Positions 8,245 to 18,144 of a DNA stretch of 63,675 nucleotides are shown one piece after another (position 1 is the first letter of the stretch; each line of letters starts with the position of its first letter). Source of the DNA: JAYEIA01 sp964472505 (GTDB lineage: Bacteria > Bacteroidota > Bacteroidia > Bacteroidales > JAADGE01); NCBI GenBank assembly GCA_964472505.1, contig CAYYQW010000015.1:1-63675 (forward strand). The letters are read 5' to 3'. The position numbers and the translations under genes were made by a program. The notes below the pieces were generated by a model that had not been told where the DNA came from, searched no databases, and was given only the letters and a program-made list of their open reading frames with translations.

Positions 8245-9039
8245 ATGGAACTATTTTACAGAGAATACGGGGAAAGCGACAAAGTGATTTTCATAATTCA
8301 CGGCATGCTGGGTATGTCGGATAACTGGGTGCATTTTGCAAGAAAATTAAGCACGGATTATCGCGTAATTGTACCGGATATGCGCAATCACGGAAATTCT
8401 CCGCATGACGAAAATCACAGCTACCGCTATATGGCACGCGACCTGTATGAGTTGAGTGAAAAGCTGAATATTCCGAAAGCCGTTGTAATGGGGCATTCCA
8501 TGGGCGGTAAAACAGCCATGCAATATGCTGCCGATTATCCCGACAGAACCGAAAAAATGATTATTTTGGATATTGCCCCGAAAAATTATACGGCCTCTGA
8601 GCTTGAACAAGCCGGAACAATTAATCATCCGAAACTACTGAAAACACTCACGGAAATTAATCTTAAGCAGTTTGGAACGCGCCAACAAATCACAGATTAC
8701 TTTGAAAGCATTCCGCAAGCGCATCAAATAAAATATTTTCTTCAGAAAAATATAAAAAAATCAAACAGCGGCGGCTATGAGTTTAAGTTTAGCCCCGAGA
8801 ATCTTTTGAAAAACATTGAAAACATGTCCGGTAAGCCGGCATTCGGAAAAAATGTTTTCCGAAAAGAAGTACTTTTTGTAAAAGGCGGAAAATCGGGCTA
8901 CATACAAAAATCCGATGAAGTTGAAATAAAAAGACTTTATCCCAATTCGGAAATTAAAAGCATTCCCGATGCCGGGCATATTATACATGCGGAGAAGCCG
9001 AAAGAATTGCTAAAAATACTTCGAGATTTCTTGCAATAA
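8245..9039 (+). CDS. Alpha/beta hydrolase, YbfF-like esterase
   Basis: The 264-residue protein has the alpha/beta hydrolase fold. IIHGMLGMSDNW forms the oxyanion-hole region, GHSMGG at 83-88 supplies nucleophile S85, and DAGHIIHAEKP near the C-terminus supplies H245. Length and the first motif (HG-x-x-G-x-x-x-N-W) match the small acyl-CoA thioesterase/esterase YbfF group. It is probably a cytoplasmic hydrolase of short acyl esters. It is transcribed alone on the plus strand from a good promoter box. The substrate cannot be told from sequence. Confidence 0.82.
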   Translation: MELFYREYGESDKVIFIIHGMLGMSDNWVHFARKLSTDYRVIVPDMRNHGNSPHDENHSYRYMARDLYELSEKLNIPKAVVMGHSMGGKTAMQYAADYPDRTEKMIILDIAPKNYTASELEQAGTINHPKLLKTLTEINLKQFGTRQQITDYFESIPQAHQIKYFLQKNIKKSNSGGYEFKFSPENLLKNIENMSGKPAFGKNVFRKEVLFVKGGKSGYIQKSDEVEIKRLYPNSEIKSIPDAGHIIHAEKPKELLKILRDFLQ

Positions 9040-9097
9040 AAATAAAATCAGGCTCCTCACACTACAAACCACTAATAATCAGACATCATCACTTTTC

Positions 9098-9226
9098 CGC
9101 CGGCAAGCAGATTGGTGTTTCAATTATTCTCGATGCGCCGGCGGCTTGCCTTTCGGCTTTCGTACCCCGCGCTTCGCACGGGGCTGTTGATATTTCGCCC
9201 GCTTCGGGGCTTACAGGTTCAAATGT
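9098..9226. repeat. GC-rich palindromic repeat cluster
   Basis: Several short palindromes stand out against the AT-rich background: GCCGGCAAGC near 9100 facing GGCGGCTTGCC near 9142-9152, and CCCCGCGCTTCGCACGGGG near 9166-9184. This resembles REP-type mosaics seen at other gaps in the window. There is no coding sequence in 9040-9323. Confidence 0.45.
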
Positions 9227-9323
9227 CTCGACGGAGGATTTAAAGTATTGACTTTCGGAATTAGAAATCTCAAAACATAAACCATCGGCAAAGTAAATTG
9301 TGCTGTAAAAGTTCAGATATTAA

Positions 9324-11450
9324 CTAAGGTTTTACATTGTATTTCTTAAAGTAAGACTTTGGGATGGAATCAATAGCTTCCGGCTGCTTTTTCTTAAAAT
9401 CACGCATTACGCGTTTCAAGAAAACTTCTTCGAAAGGCTTTCCGTTTTTTCGGGCTCCAATATAAAGCTTATGCACTAAATCCGAATTCTTCCCGAGACG
9501 TTCTATCTCTTTTGCCAAAAGCCGATTTTTTGATTCTTGCGCCAACTTGAATAATTTCTTTTTAAGGAGTGCATAAAGCATGCTGCGATAGCGCTTATTG
9601 CGCACCTTAGGATTGATTTGTGTAAGCACATCAAAAGCTTCTTCGGATTTCCCGGCTTTTTCCAGATATATCACATGATCGAGATGTACTTTGCGGTTAT
9701 CCGGTGCATATTCAAACGCCAAGGCGCTATATTGCAAGGCCAAAGAATCATTGCCTGCCATCGAATAAACATAAGCTGCCTCATTGAGCGTTTTTACATG
9801 AAAGGGGAAATCATCCAAAGCTTTTTCGTACACTTTGGCTATTTCGTGGATGTTCATTTTGAGTTTCAACATATTAATACCCTCCATAGAATATAACGGG
9901 TCATTCATGGGACTCAACGAAATGAAAGGCGAACGCAAATCTTTCACCAAAGCATAGGATTGTTGTACGGCTTGTTTGGAATTGGCTTTGGAATAGGCAT
10001 AAACTTTATGCACGGCTTCCTCCACATCCAATCTTTGCTTTGCCGAATAGGCCGCAAAAAATAAAGGCACAAGAGCAATTGCCGCCACGGTTCGCACGCT
10101 CGAATTTTTTAGTGCACGGGTACCGGAAGGATTTTTTATACGCGTATATTCATAAATAACAAAAGCAAATATAAGATTTAAAAGTATCTGGCTTTCAACC
10201 CGTTCTTTTGTAAAACTAAAGAAGGAAAAAGTCATGTAACCGATTAAAGCAAAAAACAAAATTAAGGCAAAAATTTTATCATTCTTATTTTCAGCCCGTT
10301 TTATGTTTTTGATGAGATAAAATAACAAAAGCCCGAACATGGACAAAAATACAATAAGGCCCAAGAAACCGGTTTCGGTTACCACATTTATGTAATCATT
10401 ATGCGTACGGCGCGGAACCACCCAACCTCTGTCATTATAATGCAAAGCCACATTGTATTTTGAAACTTCAATTTTCCAATTGCCGGCTCCGACTCCCAAA
10501 ATTGGATGTTCCTTTACAATGGGTATGGATTTTTTCCAAATATTCAAGCGGTGATAGGTATTGCCGCTTGTAAAATCGGTAGCTTCGGTGATGTGTTTTT
10601 TGATGGAGCTGTCCGGATCCAAGCGGGCAAACAAAAAGAAAGCTGCCGCAGTTGCTATGATAATTCCGCCAAAGGCATAAATAACGGGTTTAGGCAAAAG
10701 CCGCCCTTCAACTTTTTTGCGGAAGAAAAACTGATAGGCCAAAAAACTAAGCGCCGGCGCTACAATCATGGCTACCCAGACCGAACGAGTCATCAGAGCT
10801 ACGATAAGCAACAAATTGAATGCGGCGCCGAAAATTGCCGCTGTTCGCCAATAATTTTTAAAATAATAGATTCCGTAAGCGGCAAAACTGAATGCCAGAA
10901 ACAGAATCTGAGAGAACATATTTTTATGTGCAAAATTTCCTTTAATCAAATAGGCCGATTTAACGCTAAAACCGTGTTCGGGGAAAATCCTCAATGCCTG
11001 TACGGTACCGACTATCGCAATAATCACCGAGAAAACGATAACCGCTTTCAAAAACATCTCGCGGCTGTTCTTTTTGGGTAATACGTAAAGCGTAATATAC
11101 AAGAAAAGCGTAAAATAAGTAAACAGCTTTAAAAACTCATGTAAAGCCTCGCCGGTATTGTGCGCTCTAAAAACAGAAATACCGGTTATTATCAGGTATA
11201 ATCCGTAAAGCAAGACAAAGGGATTTTTCAATACCCCGGCATGAATAATGTTTAAACGATTTTTTTTATTGAAAACCGAAACCAACACAATTACAAACAT
11301 AAACACCGATAAGCCCAATACGCGAATTTCCAGTTCTTTGTCCAAAGCCGGCGGATAGCGCAGGTTTGTAATAAGAGCCGTAAGAATTATGAAAAATCCA
11401 AATACGGGATTCAGTAAAGGATGCGTCTGTTTTTCAGTTTTTTTTGCCAT
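9324..11450 (-). CDS. O-antigen ligase/polymerase family membrane protein (Wzy_C) with C-terminal TPR-like region
   Basis: The 708-residue protein has about 10-12 membrane segments over residues 1-450, with the Wzy/WaaL features GNFAHKNMFSQ (171-181), HPILGVGAGNW (315-325) and RRTHNDYINV (347-356) in the large periplasmic loop. The C-terminal 250 residues are helical and look like TPR repeats, for example NEAAYVYSMAGNDSLALQYS. It would either polymerise lipid-linked repeat units or ligate glycan to a carrier. It is the only gene of this type in the locus, so it is the candidate polymerase of the cluster. It is the last gene of the long minus-strand locus and has its own -7-like box upstream. 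Confidence 0.8.
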   Translation of the reverse strand: MAKKTEKQTHPLLNPVFGFFIILTALITNLRYPPALDKELEIRVLGLSVFMFVIVLVSVFNKKNRLNIIHAGVLKNPFVLLYGLYLIITGISVFRAHNTGEALHEFLKLFTYFTLFLYITLYVLPKKNSREMFLKAVIVFSVIIAIVGTVQALRIFPEHGFSVKSAYLIKGNFAHKNMFSQILFLAFSFAAYGIYYFKNYWRTAAIFGAAFNLLLIVALMTRSVWVAMIVAPALSFLAYQFFFRKKVEGRLLPKPVIYAFGGIIIATAAAFFLFARLDPDSSIKKHITEATDFTSGNTYHRLNIWKKSIPIVKEHPILGVGAGNWKIEVSKYNVALHYNDRGWVVPRRTHNDYINVVTETGFLGLIVFLSMFGLLLFYLIKNIKRAENKNDKIFALILFFALIGYMTFSFFSFTKERVESQILLNLIFAFVIYEYTRIKNPSGTRALKNSSVRTVAAIALVPLFFAAYSAKQRLDVEEAVHKVYAYSKANSKQAVQQSYALVKDLRSPFISLSPMNDPLYSMEGINMLKLKMNIHEIAKVYEKALDDFPFHVKTLNEAAYVYSMAGNDSLALQYSALAFEYAPDNRKVHLDHVIYLEKAGKSEEAFDVLTQINPKVRNKRYRSMLYALLKKKLFKLAQESKNRLLAKEIERLGKNSDLVHKLYIGARKNGKPFEEVFLKRVMRDFKKKQPEAIDSIPKSYFKKYNVKP

Positions 11451-11477
11451 GGTCTGTTAATTTTGGTCTGCGACAAA

Positions 11478-11485
11478 CAAAGTTA
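11478..11485 (-). promoter_or_regulatory. Possible -7 box upstream of the Wzy/ligase gene
   Basis: CAAAGTTA on the plus strand reads TAACTTTG on the minus strand, matching TANNTTTG, 28 nt upstream of the ATG at 11450. A TTTG -33 element at the right distance is not evident. Confidence 0.35.
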
Positions 11486-11532
11486 TAATAATTTTTAAAA
11501 ATATAATCTTTGCCGTTAAAATCATATTCTTT

Positions 11533-12450
11533 TTATCTGTTTAAAAGTACTTTTAAAACGATTAAAGCTTCTTTCCAATTGAACCGTCGCAAACGTCCGA
11601 AAAATTGCTTAAGCAATATTAAACGAGCTCGGTTTATGCGTTCGGGATATTTTTTCTTGTAAAGTTTTAAATAACTCGAATACATATATTTGCGCGTACT
11701 CAAGTTTTTGGATTTTGATTTTCCGTATTTGTTTCCGGTACTGCCGCCTTGTTTATGGAGAATGCGCGAAGCGAGACAGGTATAATTTTTATAGCCGGCT
11801 TCTTTGGCCGTAAGGCACCAGTCAATATCTTCATAATATAAAAAATAATCTTCCGGCATCCGGCCGATTTCTTCAATCAGACTTTTATGAAAAAACATGG
11901 AAGCGCCTATTACATAATCGGTTTCAAACGCAAGTTCAGAAAATTCGCGATCTTTTTCGCCTTTGCCCAATAAAACGGAATAACCGGTTTTGGGATTAAA
12001 TCTGCCGCCAAGGGTTTGGATGATGTCCGGGCGGTCGGCGGACAAAATGCGTGAACCCAGAAAACCGACTTTTTCATCCCGGCGCTTGTTCTCATAAAAA
12101 TTTACTAATTCCGACAGACTGTCCGGCTCCGGCAAAGTGTCGTTATTCAGCAGCCAGATGTATGGGGAATCGGTTTGGGCAATAATGTATTTTATCGCTG
12201 CATTGTTGGCGTGCGCAAAGCCTCGGTTTTCAGAAAGTTCAATAATCTTCGCATGCGGAAACTTTTGTTCAACTATGGGATACAGATGGCTGCGGGAATC
12301 ATTGATATTACAGACTTCAGACAGAACAAGCGAAAAATCAGAGCATAAATTTTCCAAACTGTTTAAGCATTCAAGCGTATCTTGCCAATTACCGAAATTA
12401 ACAAGTACAATCTGTGTATGTGCGCCGGTCTTTTGCAAGTTTACATTCAA
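11533..12450 (-). CDS. Family 2 glycosyltransferase, rhamnosyltransferase-like
   Basis: The 305-residue GT-A protein contains the typical WLLNNDTLPEPDSL segment (DxD-like) and DYFLYYEDIDWCLTAKEAGY, the two hallmarks of WbbL/RfbF-type rhamnosyl transferases. It would add a sugar to the growing repeat unit at the inner membrane. No ATG exists near the N-terminus; the frame opens after an in-frame TAA and the best start is TTG at 12450, 2 nt after the stop of the sulfotransferase gene, so coupling is likely. The sugar specificity is not readable. Confidence 0.82.
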   Translation of the reverse strand: MNVNLQKTGAHTQIVLVNFGNWQDTLECLNSLENLCSDFSLVLSEVCNINDSRSHLYPIVEQKFPHAKIIELSENRGFAHANNAAIKYIIAQTDSPYIWLLNNDTLPEPDSLSELVNFYENKRRDEKVGFLGSRILSADRPDIIQTLGGRFNPKTGYSVLLGKGEKDREFSELAFETDYVIGASMFFHKSLIEEIGRMPEDYFLYYEDIDWCLTAKEAGYKNYTCLASRILHKQGGSTGNKYGKSKSKNLSTRKYMYSSYLKLYKKKYPERINRARLILLKQFFGRLRRFNWKEALIVLKVLLNR

Positions 12451-12452
12451 AA

Positions 12453-13298
12453 TTAATGGATTATATTATGATAACCCAATGCTTTCAGTATTTCTGAATC
12501 TTGTATTTCTTTATATTTTTCTATAAGATTTTTGGAAGTCATAAACGCAAATTTTCTGTCGGGATTTATGTCGGAAACGGCTTGTAGAATTGTTTCCTCA
12601 TCCGACTTAATGCCGGCAAAGGAACAGATTTTTTCGAGTTCCATTTGCGGCTCAGTCAAAAGTTTTTCATAAGCAATATGCAGGGCATTCTCCTGATATT
12701 TCAAAGCTTGGCCGGTGTATTCTTCCCAAAGCTTTATGCCTTCGTCCAAATAGTAAGCGCGCACCGACTGTGAGTACAAACGCTTGGAAGTAAGAAAATA
12801 TTCATGATATTTTTTTCGCAGCCCGGTTCGGGTTTTACTGTCGCGCAAATCGCGAAAATATTGCTCACGTTTTCTGAGGCTTTCGGCAACATCTATGGGA
12901 TTGCGATAAATATGCAAAATTTTTGCGGCGGGAAAAATACGCTGCCACAAATTCAGCGTAAAGGTATTGCGCGGGTCTTTCCAAGCCCAAAAGGAATCGG
13001 TATTTTTAAGTTTGGCGAAAGCTTTTCCGTAATTTTTCTTCATATGCCGGCTGTGCAAGTGCCTGTCAAAATTTTCTGAGAGGCCGTCGGCAATTTCATT
13101 GTCTATAAAGCGCATATTGTAGGGATTATCCCATTCGGCGCCCGTTTGTTTAAATGCCCAAATATTGAGATTGCAAAAGAATTGACTCTCAAAATTATCA
13201 TCCAAATCGTTACCGATAAAAACGCCCATTTTTTGCAACAACTCAGTCAAGAGCGAAGTTCCGGCGCGGTGCATTCCGATGATGATGATAGGGGGCAT
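12453..13298 (-). CDS. Sulfotransferase-like protein
   Basis: The 281-residue protein starts with the PAPS-binding P-loop IIIGMHRAGTSLLTELL and has a second cofactor site in ILHIYRNPIDVAESL (3'-phosphate binding R-x-P). This fits the Sulfotransfer_3 group, which transfers sulfate from PAPS to carbohydrates or proteins. Its place between a glycosyltransferase and an aminotransferase points to a glycan substrate. It is one of four genes of this superfamily in the locus. No signal peptide is visible, so it should act in the cytoplasm on lipid-linked sugars. Confidence 0.78.
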   Translation of the reverse strand: MPPIIIIGMHRAGTSLLTELLQKMGVFIGNDLDDNFESQFFCNLNIWAFKQTGAEWDNPYNMRFIDNEIADGLSENFDRHLHSRHMKKNYGKAFAKLKNTDSFWAWKDPRNTFTLNLWQRIFPAAKILHIYRNPIDVAESLRKREQYFRDLRDSKTRTGLRKKYHEYFLTSKRLYSQSVRAYYLDEGIKLWEEYTGQALKYQENALHIAYEKLLTEPQMELEKICSFAGIKSDEETILQAVSDINPDRKFAFMTSKNLIEKYKEIQDSEILKALGYHNIIH

Positions 13299-13308
13299 GG
13301 AAAAATGT

Positions 13309-14436
13309 TTATCCGTAAAAATTAATAATGCTTTGTGTGATGCGATTGATATCTTTTTCGCTTAATTCATAATAAAAAGGCAGGCGCAACAGGCAATTTT
13401 CATAATGCTCGCTCACGGGAAGCGGCCGCCCGTCGTGCTTGTCTTTATAATAGTCGGAATTATGCAAAGCCAAGTAATGAAATACGGCTTTGATGTCTTG
13501 TTTTTTCAAATGCTCCAACAGCGCAGTTCGTTCATCGGGTGTATTGCAAACCAAATAAAACATGTGTGCATTGTTTACGGCATAATCGGGAATATGCGGC
13601 AGTTTCAGTTTTCCGGCATTTTGTAAGGGCTGCAAACGCTCAAAATAATTCTGCCATATCTTCTTTCTTCTGTTTTGAATGTTATCCAAATTTTCCAATT
13701 GCGCATAAAGAAAAGCGGAAATCATATCGGAAGGCAGAAAAGAAGAGCCTAAATCCACCCAACCGTATTTATTGACTTCACCGCGGAAAAATTCGGCTCG
13801 ATTGGTGCCTTTTTCCCAAATTATTTCGGCACGTTTGATGAATTTTTTATCATTTACCGAAAGTAAACCGCCCTCGCCGGACTGTATGTTTTTAGTTTCA
13901 TGAAAAGAAAAGGTTCCCAAATGCCCGATTCCGCCCAAAGGCTTATTATTGTATGTGCTGTCGATGGCCTGAGCGGCATCCTCAACCACGAATAAATTAT
14001 GTTTGCGGGCAATGGCCATTATTGTGTCCATATCGCAGGCAATGCCGGCATAATGTACCGGTACGATGGCTTTGGTTTTTTCGGTAATCAGACTTTCAAT
14101 TTTATCGGCATCCATATTCGGATTATCCGATGAGCTGTCGGCAAAAACAATTTCGGCACCGTGAAGCGCAAAGGCATTGGCCGTAGAAACAAAAGTATAA
14201 GACGGTACAATGACTTGATCGCCTTTTTTTATGTTCAGCAAAATCGCAGCCATTTCAAGCGCATCGGTGCAACTGGTAGTCATCAAGGTTTTTTTGAAGC
14301 CGAAACGCTCCTCAAAGAAACGCTGCGCCTGTTTGGTGAAATGTCCGTTACCGGAGATTTGACTGTACTCATAAACCGCCCGAAAAATGTAATGAGCTTC
14401 TTTACCGGAAAGGTATGGCTTATTGAATGGTATCAT
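13309..14436 (-). CDS. wecE: WecE/RffA-like dTDP-4-amino-4,6-dideoxygalactose transaminase
   Basis: The 375-residue DegT/DnrJ/EryC1/StrS aminotransferase starts at ATG 14436 (MIPFNKPYLSG), as WecE proteins do; an upstream non-ATG extension is rejected. The PLP lysine is K182 in TFSFHETKNIQSGEGG, and VEDAAQAID supplies the cofactor aspartate. WecE makes dTDP-Fuc4N from dTDP-4-keto-6-deoxyglucose, so a 4-amino-4,6-dideoxyhexose is a likely component of the glycan. No RmlA/RmlB or WecD is in the window; the donor must be made elsewhere. The first 17 nt overlap the end of the upstream membrane-protein gene. Confidence 0.85.
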   Translation of the reverse strand: MIPFNKPYLSGKEAHYIFRAVYEYSQISGNGHFTKQAQRFFEERFGFKKTLMTTSCTDALEMAAILLNIKKGDQVIVPSYTFVSTANAFALHGAEIVFADSSSDNPNMDADKIESLITEKTKAIVPVHYAGIACDMDTIMAIARKHNLFVVEDAAQAIDSTYNNKPLGGIGHLGTFSFHETKNIQSGEGGLLSVNDKKFIKRAEIIWEKGTNRAEFFRGEVNKYGWVDLGSSFLPSDMISAFLYAQLENLDNIQNRRKKIWQNYFERLQPLQNAGKLKLPHIPDYAVNNAHMFYLVCNTPDERTALLEHLKKQDIKAVFHYLALHNSDYYKDKHDGRPLPVSEHYENCLLRLPFYYELSEKDINRITQSIINFYG

Positions 14437-16177
14437 TGGCTTGGTCTTTGGGGATGAAAAATTTAAGCTGCCGTAAGGTATCACTATTATGCGAGAAAAT
14501 TACTTTTTCGCTGAATTGCAAATCATCGTAGTTTGTTTTATAAAAATCAATGACATAATCGGCAAAACGGCCGTAATAGTAGCTGTTGAAATACCAGATA
14601 ATATCTTTATTAAAAATGGTGTAAATGCCTTTGCCTTTTTCGCCGGTATAATTTTCAATTTTTTCTTTGTTGGAAGGCGATCCGGCCGTCCAGCCCAACC
14701 AATAGATATTGTCGCGGGAATAAGGCAAATCGGTGGCAGCATAGCCTCTTACATCAATCCAAGCGGCGCAAAATTCGTTGTTTTGCTTTTTTAGAGCCCG
14801 GTAAAGTTTTTCGGCGGTGCGATGCTCGGCTTTCACGGCTTTTGCATTTCGGGCATAAGCGGCTACGGGCGAAATAAAAGCCAAAATTGCCAGTGCCAAT
14901 ACACCTTTCTTAATGAGTTCCGGAGCAATAAATTTTGCCGGGAAAAAATTCGATTTGTCAATGGTTTCCAAGCGCAAAAATGAGAGGGCCAAAAGAAATG
15001 CCGGCGTAATCATGCCAAACAAAACCCGCGGCTTGGGAATACCATTGCGAAAAAAATACAGATAAAAAGCTACGGCAAAGATATAGCCTAAAAATCCGAC
15101 AAAAACCATGCGCTGCCGATTGTTAAAATGCAACAAAAGCAAAACAAGTAAAGCATAAAACAAAAGCATGTAAGTTTGGCTGAGATATTTTGCAAAAAAG
15201 CCGGCTGTATGTTTCAGGCCGGGCAGTATCAATCCTTTCCGGGCTTTTTCGGAGGCCGGCATGGCGGTATTCAGGAATTGGCGCAATTTGCGCTTGTTGA
15301 ATTTCGGGTGGCCCACATCCAAATTGGAATTTAAAGCTACTTTCATATCTGCTTCGGACCAGCCTAATTTTTCGGCCGCTTTTTGGCGATCCTCAAATTT
15401 AAAATCCGGATTATTGTGATCATACAGGCTTGCCGCAAGCGATGCAAACGCCCGATATTCTTGGTATTCCGGATTGTTTTGATAAATGCTGCGATTGTAA
15501 CGATTCAAGCCGTAGGCCGAAAGAAAAATAAGTCCCAAAAGCGCCAACACAACAAAACGTTTTTGCAAAAGCAAATGCAAAAGAAAAGGCAAGCCAATTA
15601 ATACAAGCATAAGCAGCACAGCGTAACGTATCATTCCGCCCCACAGGATGAGAAAAAGCGCAAAAATAAGTTCGGCGGGTTTCAGTTTTTGGGAAAGCAA
15701 GATTAAAGCGCCGCCCCCGATAACAGCCACAGCCGCAATGCGCGTAAATTGCAACATGATTAGCGAGAAAAACAGCAGGCTGAAAATAAACAAGTGTCGC
15801 ACAATTTTGGAGCGCCGGCTGCTTTGAATTTTCCAAAAGCTGTATTGCAAAGCCGTGTATCCCGCCCAAAAAGTAAAAATAAGATAATAACCGTACCAAT
15901 TAACCGCCGGCATGAGGCCGTAAAGAAAACTCAAAAACTTTCCGATAAAAATATTAGAAAAGATAATGTACTCGGAAGGCTCACCGGAAACGGCCCCGGC
16001 AACGATGCTGTTCATTTGGGCATCGTCATCGGTTTCAAAAATAATGGGCAATAGCGCCACAAGCAAAACGACTTGCAAAAGCGTTACGCCTGCCATTCTC
16101 CAAAAGCTTTTGAGCGATGCAGCTTGGCAATCAATTGCTACGGACGGTATTAATGCGGTAAGTTTATTCCTCATCAT
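14420..16177 (-). CDS. Large polytopic membrane protein, GT-C-like, first of a tandem pair
   Basis: The roughly 585-residue protein (ATG at 16177; an alternative ATG lies at 16174) has some ten hydrophobic helices and a polar C-terminal domain of about 120 residues. The loop after the first helix carries FETDDDAQMNSIVAGA, an acidic cluster in the position where GT-C glycosyltransferases hold their metal/donor acidic residues. It is clearly paralogous to the next gene: both share TDDD or TNDD, the SGxPSE segment, NWY and the WLGWTAGSPSNKEKIENYTG block in the C-terminal domain. A role as a polyprenyl-phosphate-sugar-dependent glycosyltransferase is inferred. I do not recognise a named family. 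Confidence 0.6.
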   Translation of the reverse strand: MMRNKLTALIPSVAIDCQAASLKSFWRMAGVTLLQVVLLVALLPIIFETDDDAQMNSIVAGAVSGEPSEYIIFSNIFIGKFLSFLYGLMPAVNWYGYYLIFTFWAGYTALQYSFWKIQSSRRSKIVRHLFIFSLLFFSLIMLQFTRIAAVAVIGGGALILLSQKLKPAELIFALFLILWGGMIRYAVLLMLVLIGLPFLLHLLLQKRFVVLALLGLIFLSAYGLNRYNRSIYQNNPEYQEYRAFASLAASLYDHNNPDFKFEDRQKAAEKLGWSEADMKVALNSNLDVGHPKFNKRKLRQFLNTAMPASEKARKGLILPGLKHTAGFFAKYLSQTYMLLFYALLVLLLLHFNNRQRMVFVGFLGYIFAVAFYLYFFRNGIPKPRVLFGMITPAFLLALSFLRLETIDKSNFFPAKFIAPELIKKGVLALAILAFISPVAAYARNAKAVKAEHRTAEKLYRALKKQNNEFCAAWIDVRGYAATDLPYSRDNIYWLGWTAGSPSNKEKIENYTGEKGKGIYTIFNKDIIWYFNSYYYGRFADYVIDFYKTNYDDLQFSEKVIFSHNSDTLRQLKFFIPKDQANDTIQ

Positions 16178-18077
16178 CTGCTTCAATTTCTTCGGGTATT
16201 TGTAATTCTTCGGGTATTTCCGGACGATAGGACAACGACAAACCCTTAGCAGCTAATTTTGAAATGCGATATTGCTCTCCAAAGCGCATGCCCACACCCA
16301 ATGTACTCAAAGGCGAAATATCTAATTTGGGGATGTGGAAGGTGAGTTTGTAGAGTTTGGTTCTGCCGGATAGCTTGATTCTTTGCCCCCTTACTCGGCA
16401 GCCCGGATAATATTTTCTATATAAGTTTACAACATGGCTTTTGTCTCTTCTCACACTTGTGCGATTGAAATACCAAATAATGTCTTGGTTAAAAATAGTA
16501 TAAACCCCTAATTCCTTGTCCCCTGTATATTTCTCAATTTTTTCTTTATTGTAGGGAGAACCCGTAAACCAACCAAGGCGATAGCCTGAAGTAAGACTTG
16601 GAGGATTTTTATAAATATAATACGGACTGCCGCGAAAACGGGAAACATAAAATTCCAAGTTTTGATCTTTAATATATTCAAAAATCTTATGCGTAAGGTC
16701 TCTTTGCCTGTATATTTTAGCTGATTTTTCTTTATAGTTAAAGGCAGTAATTACTAAAGAAATCAAAGAGAGATTAATCATTAATAAGCCAATATTGTTT
16801 CTTTTTACATTTTCCAAAAAAAGAGGTTTTTGAGGAATTCTTCCTAAATCATCAATATTATACAAAACATATAAAACTAACGGCAAGGTCATGCCAAACA
16901 ATACCCTTGGCTTCAACATTCCATCTCTGAAATAATAAAGAAAAAATGCAATAAAAACAGTATAGAGAGCAAAAGCAATAACTGACAAAAAAATAGACGG
17001 TCTTCGACTAAAAAACAGGATTCCGCTTATCAAAATCAAGGTAAGCGAAAAATATCTTTCATCATAATAGTTCCACAAATATCTTAAAGTATCTTTAAAT
17101 CCACTAATCATAGCAGAGCTCTGTAACTTTTCTCCGAACTCACCATTGGCCAAACTTTTCAGATTTTTCAATTTATTTTCAGAGAATTTTCCATGCCCAA
17201 TATCAAGAGTCCCCCGCTTAGCTACTGAAAAATCGATATCTGTCCACCCAACTTCCCCGAGTAAGGGCTCAACATTATCTTTGTTCATATTTGGGTTATG
17301 AGAATTCAATAAAGATGCGCGTATTGAATTAAAAGCTCTGTATTTTGCATATTCATCATTAGCTTCCATAACAGCGCTGTTATAGATATTTGAAAAAAAA
17401 ACCAAAAGAAAAGCTGCTGTAAAATACAGCAATTTTAAATATTTTTTCTTCAATACAAGTACGAAAATAAATGGCATAAACAACAGCAGGTACATATAAA
17501 ATACTGCCGGCCTGATTAAAAATGAAAGAACTGTTAAAAAAATCCCAACACAAAGTATAAAATAACTTTTTTTATTATATGTAAAAACCATCAAAAAACC
17601 ACCAGCCGCCACAATTGCTGCTGTGCGTGTAAAGCCTGATTGAGTTAGTGTAAAAAATAAGACGGTAAATATTAAAATATGACGTATTATACGTATCGTG
17701 TAATTTGCTTTTAATTTATAAAAAGAAAACTGAATAGCAACATAACCCAAGAACAGAGATGACAGCATATATAATGAGTACCAGTTATAATCAGGTAGAA
17801 TAGAGTAAAACACTTTTAAAATTTTCCCAATAACAATATTTGTAAAAACCAAAAACTCTGAAGGTGATCCTGAATAAGCGCCGGATGCTATGGCATTCAT
17901 CCAAAAATCATCATTTGTATCATAAATGAGTGGGAATAGTATCATTAAGATAATAAACTGTATAGCAGCAATTAATGCAACTTTCATAAACCCTCTTGTT
18001 GAGTCCAGTTTTTGATCGGTTTTGATATCAGGGAAAGCTGTTCGCAGATATGATGAAAAGATATTTTTAATTTTCAT
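16164..18077 (-). CDS. Large polytopic membrane protein, GT-C-like, second of a tandem pair
   Basis: The 637-residue protein has the same architecture as its downstream neighbour: an N-terminal helix, YDTNDDFWMNAIASGAYSG, about ten membrane segments, then a soluble C-terminal domain with YRLGWFTGSPYNKEKIEKY. It differs by a tail of about 50 residues ending in an acidic stretch (EIPEELQIPEEIEADDEE). By eye the gene is much more AT-rich than its paralogue except in its last 150 bp, so the pair is probably not a recent simple duplication. It overlaps the next gene by 14 nt if the ATG at 16177 is used. Function as a lipid-linked-sugar glycosyltransferase is inferred only. Confidence 0.6.
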   Translation of the reverse strand: MKIKNIFSSYLRTAFPDIKTDQKLDSTRGFMKVALIAAIQFIILMILFPLIYDTNDDFWMNAIASGAYSGSPSEFLVFTNIVIGKILKVFYSILPDYNWYSLYMLSSLFLGYVAIQFSFYKLKANYTIRIIRHILIFTVLFFTLTQSGFTRTAAIVAAGGFLMVFTYNKKSYFILCVGIFLTVLSFLIRPAVFYMYLLLFMPFIFVLVLKKKYLKLLYFTAAFLLVFFSNIYNSAVMEANDEYAKYRAFNSIRASLLNSHNPNMNKDNVEPLLGEVGWTDIDFSVAKRGTLDIGHGKFSENKLKNLKSLANGEFGEKLQSSAMISGFKDTLRYLWNYYDERYFSLTLILISGILFFSRRPSIFLSVIAFALYTVFIAFFLYYFRDGMLKPRVLFGMTLPLVLYVLYNIDDLGRIPQKPLFLENVKRNNIGLLMINLSLISLVITAFNYKEKSAKIYRQRDLTHKIFEYIKDQNLEFYVSRFRGSPYYIYKNPPSLTSGYRLGWFTGSPYNKEKIEKYTGDKELGVYTIFNQDIIWYFNRTSVRRDKSHVVNLYRKYYPGCRVRGQRIKLSGRTKLYKLTFHIPKLDISPLSTLGVGMRFGEQYRISKLAAKGLSLSYRPEIPEELQIPEEIEADDEE

Positions 18078-18144
18078 AATATTGGTGTTTACCGGTGTGA
18101 AAAATTAAGATGAAGTTTTTATTATAAAAACTCTTATATAAAAC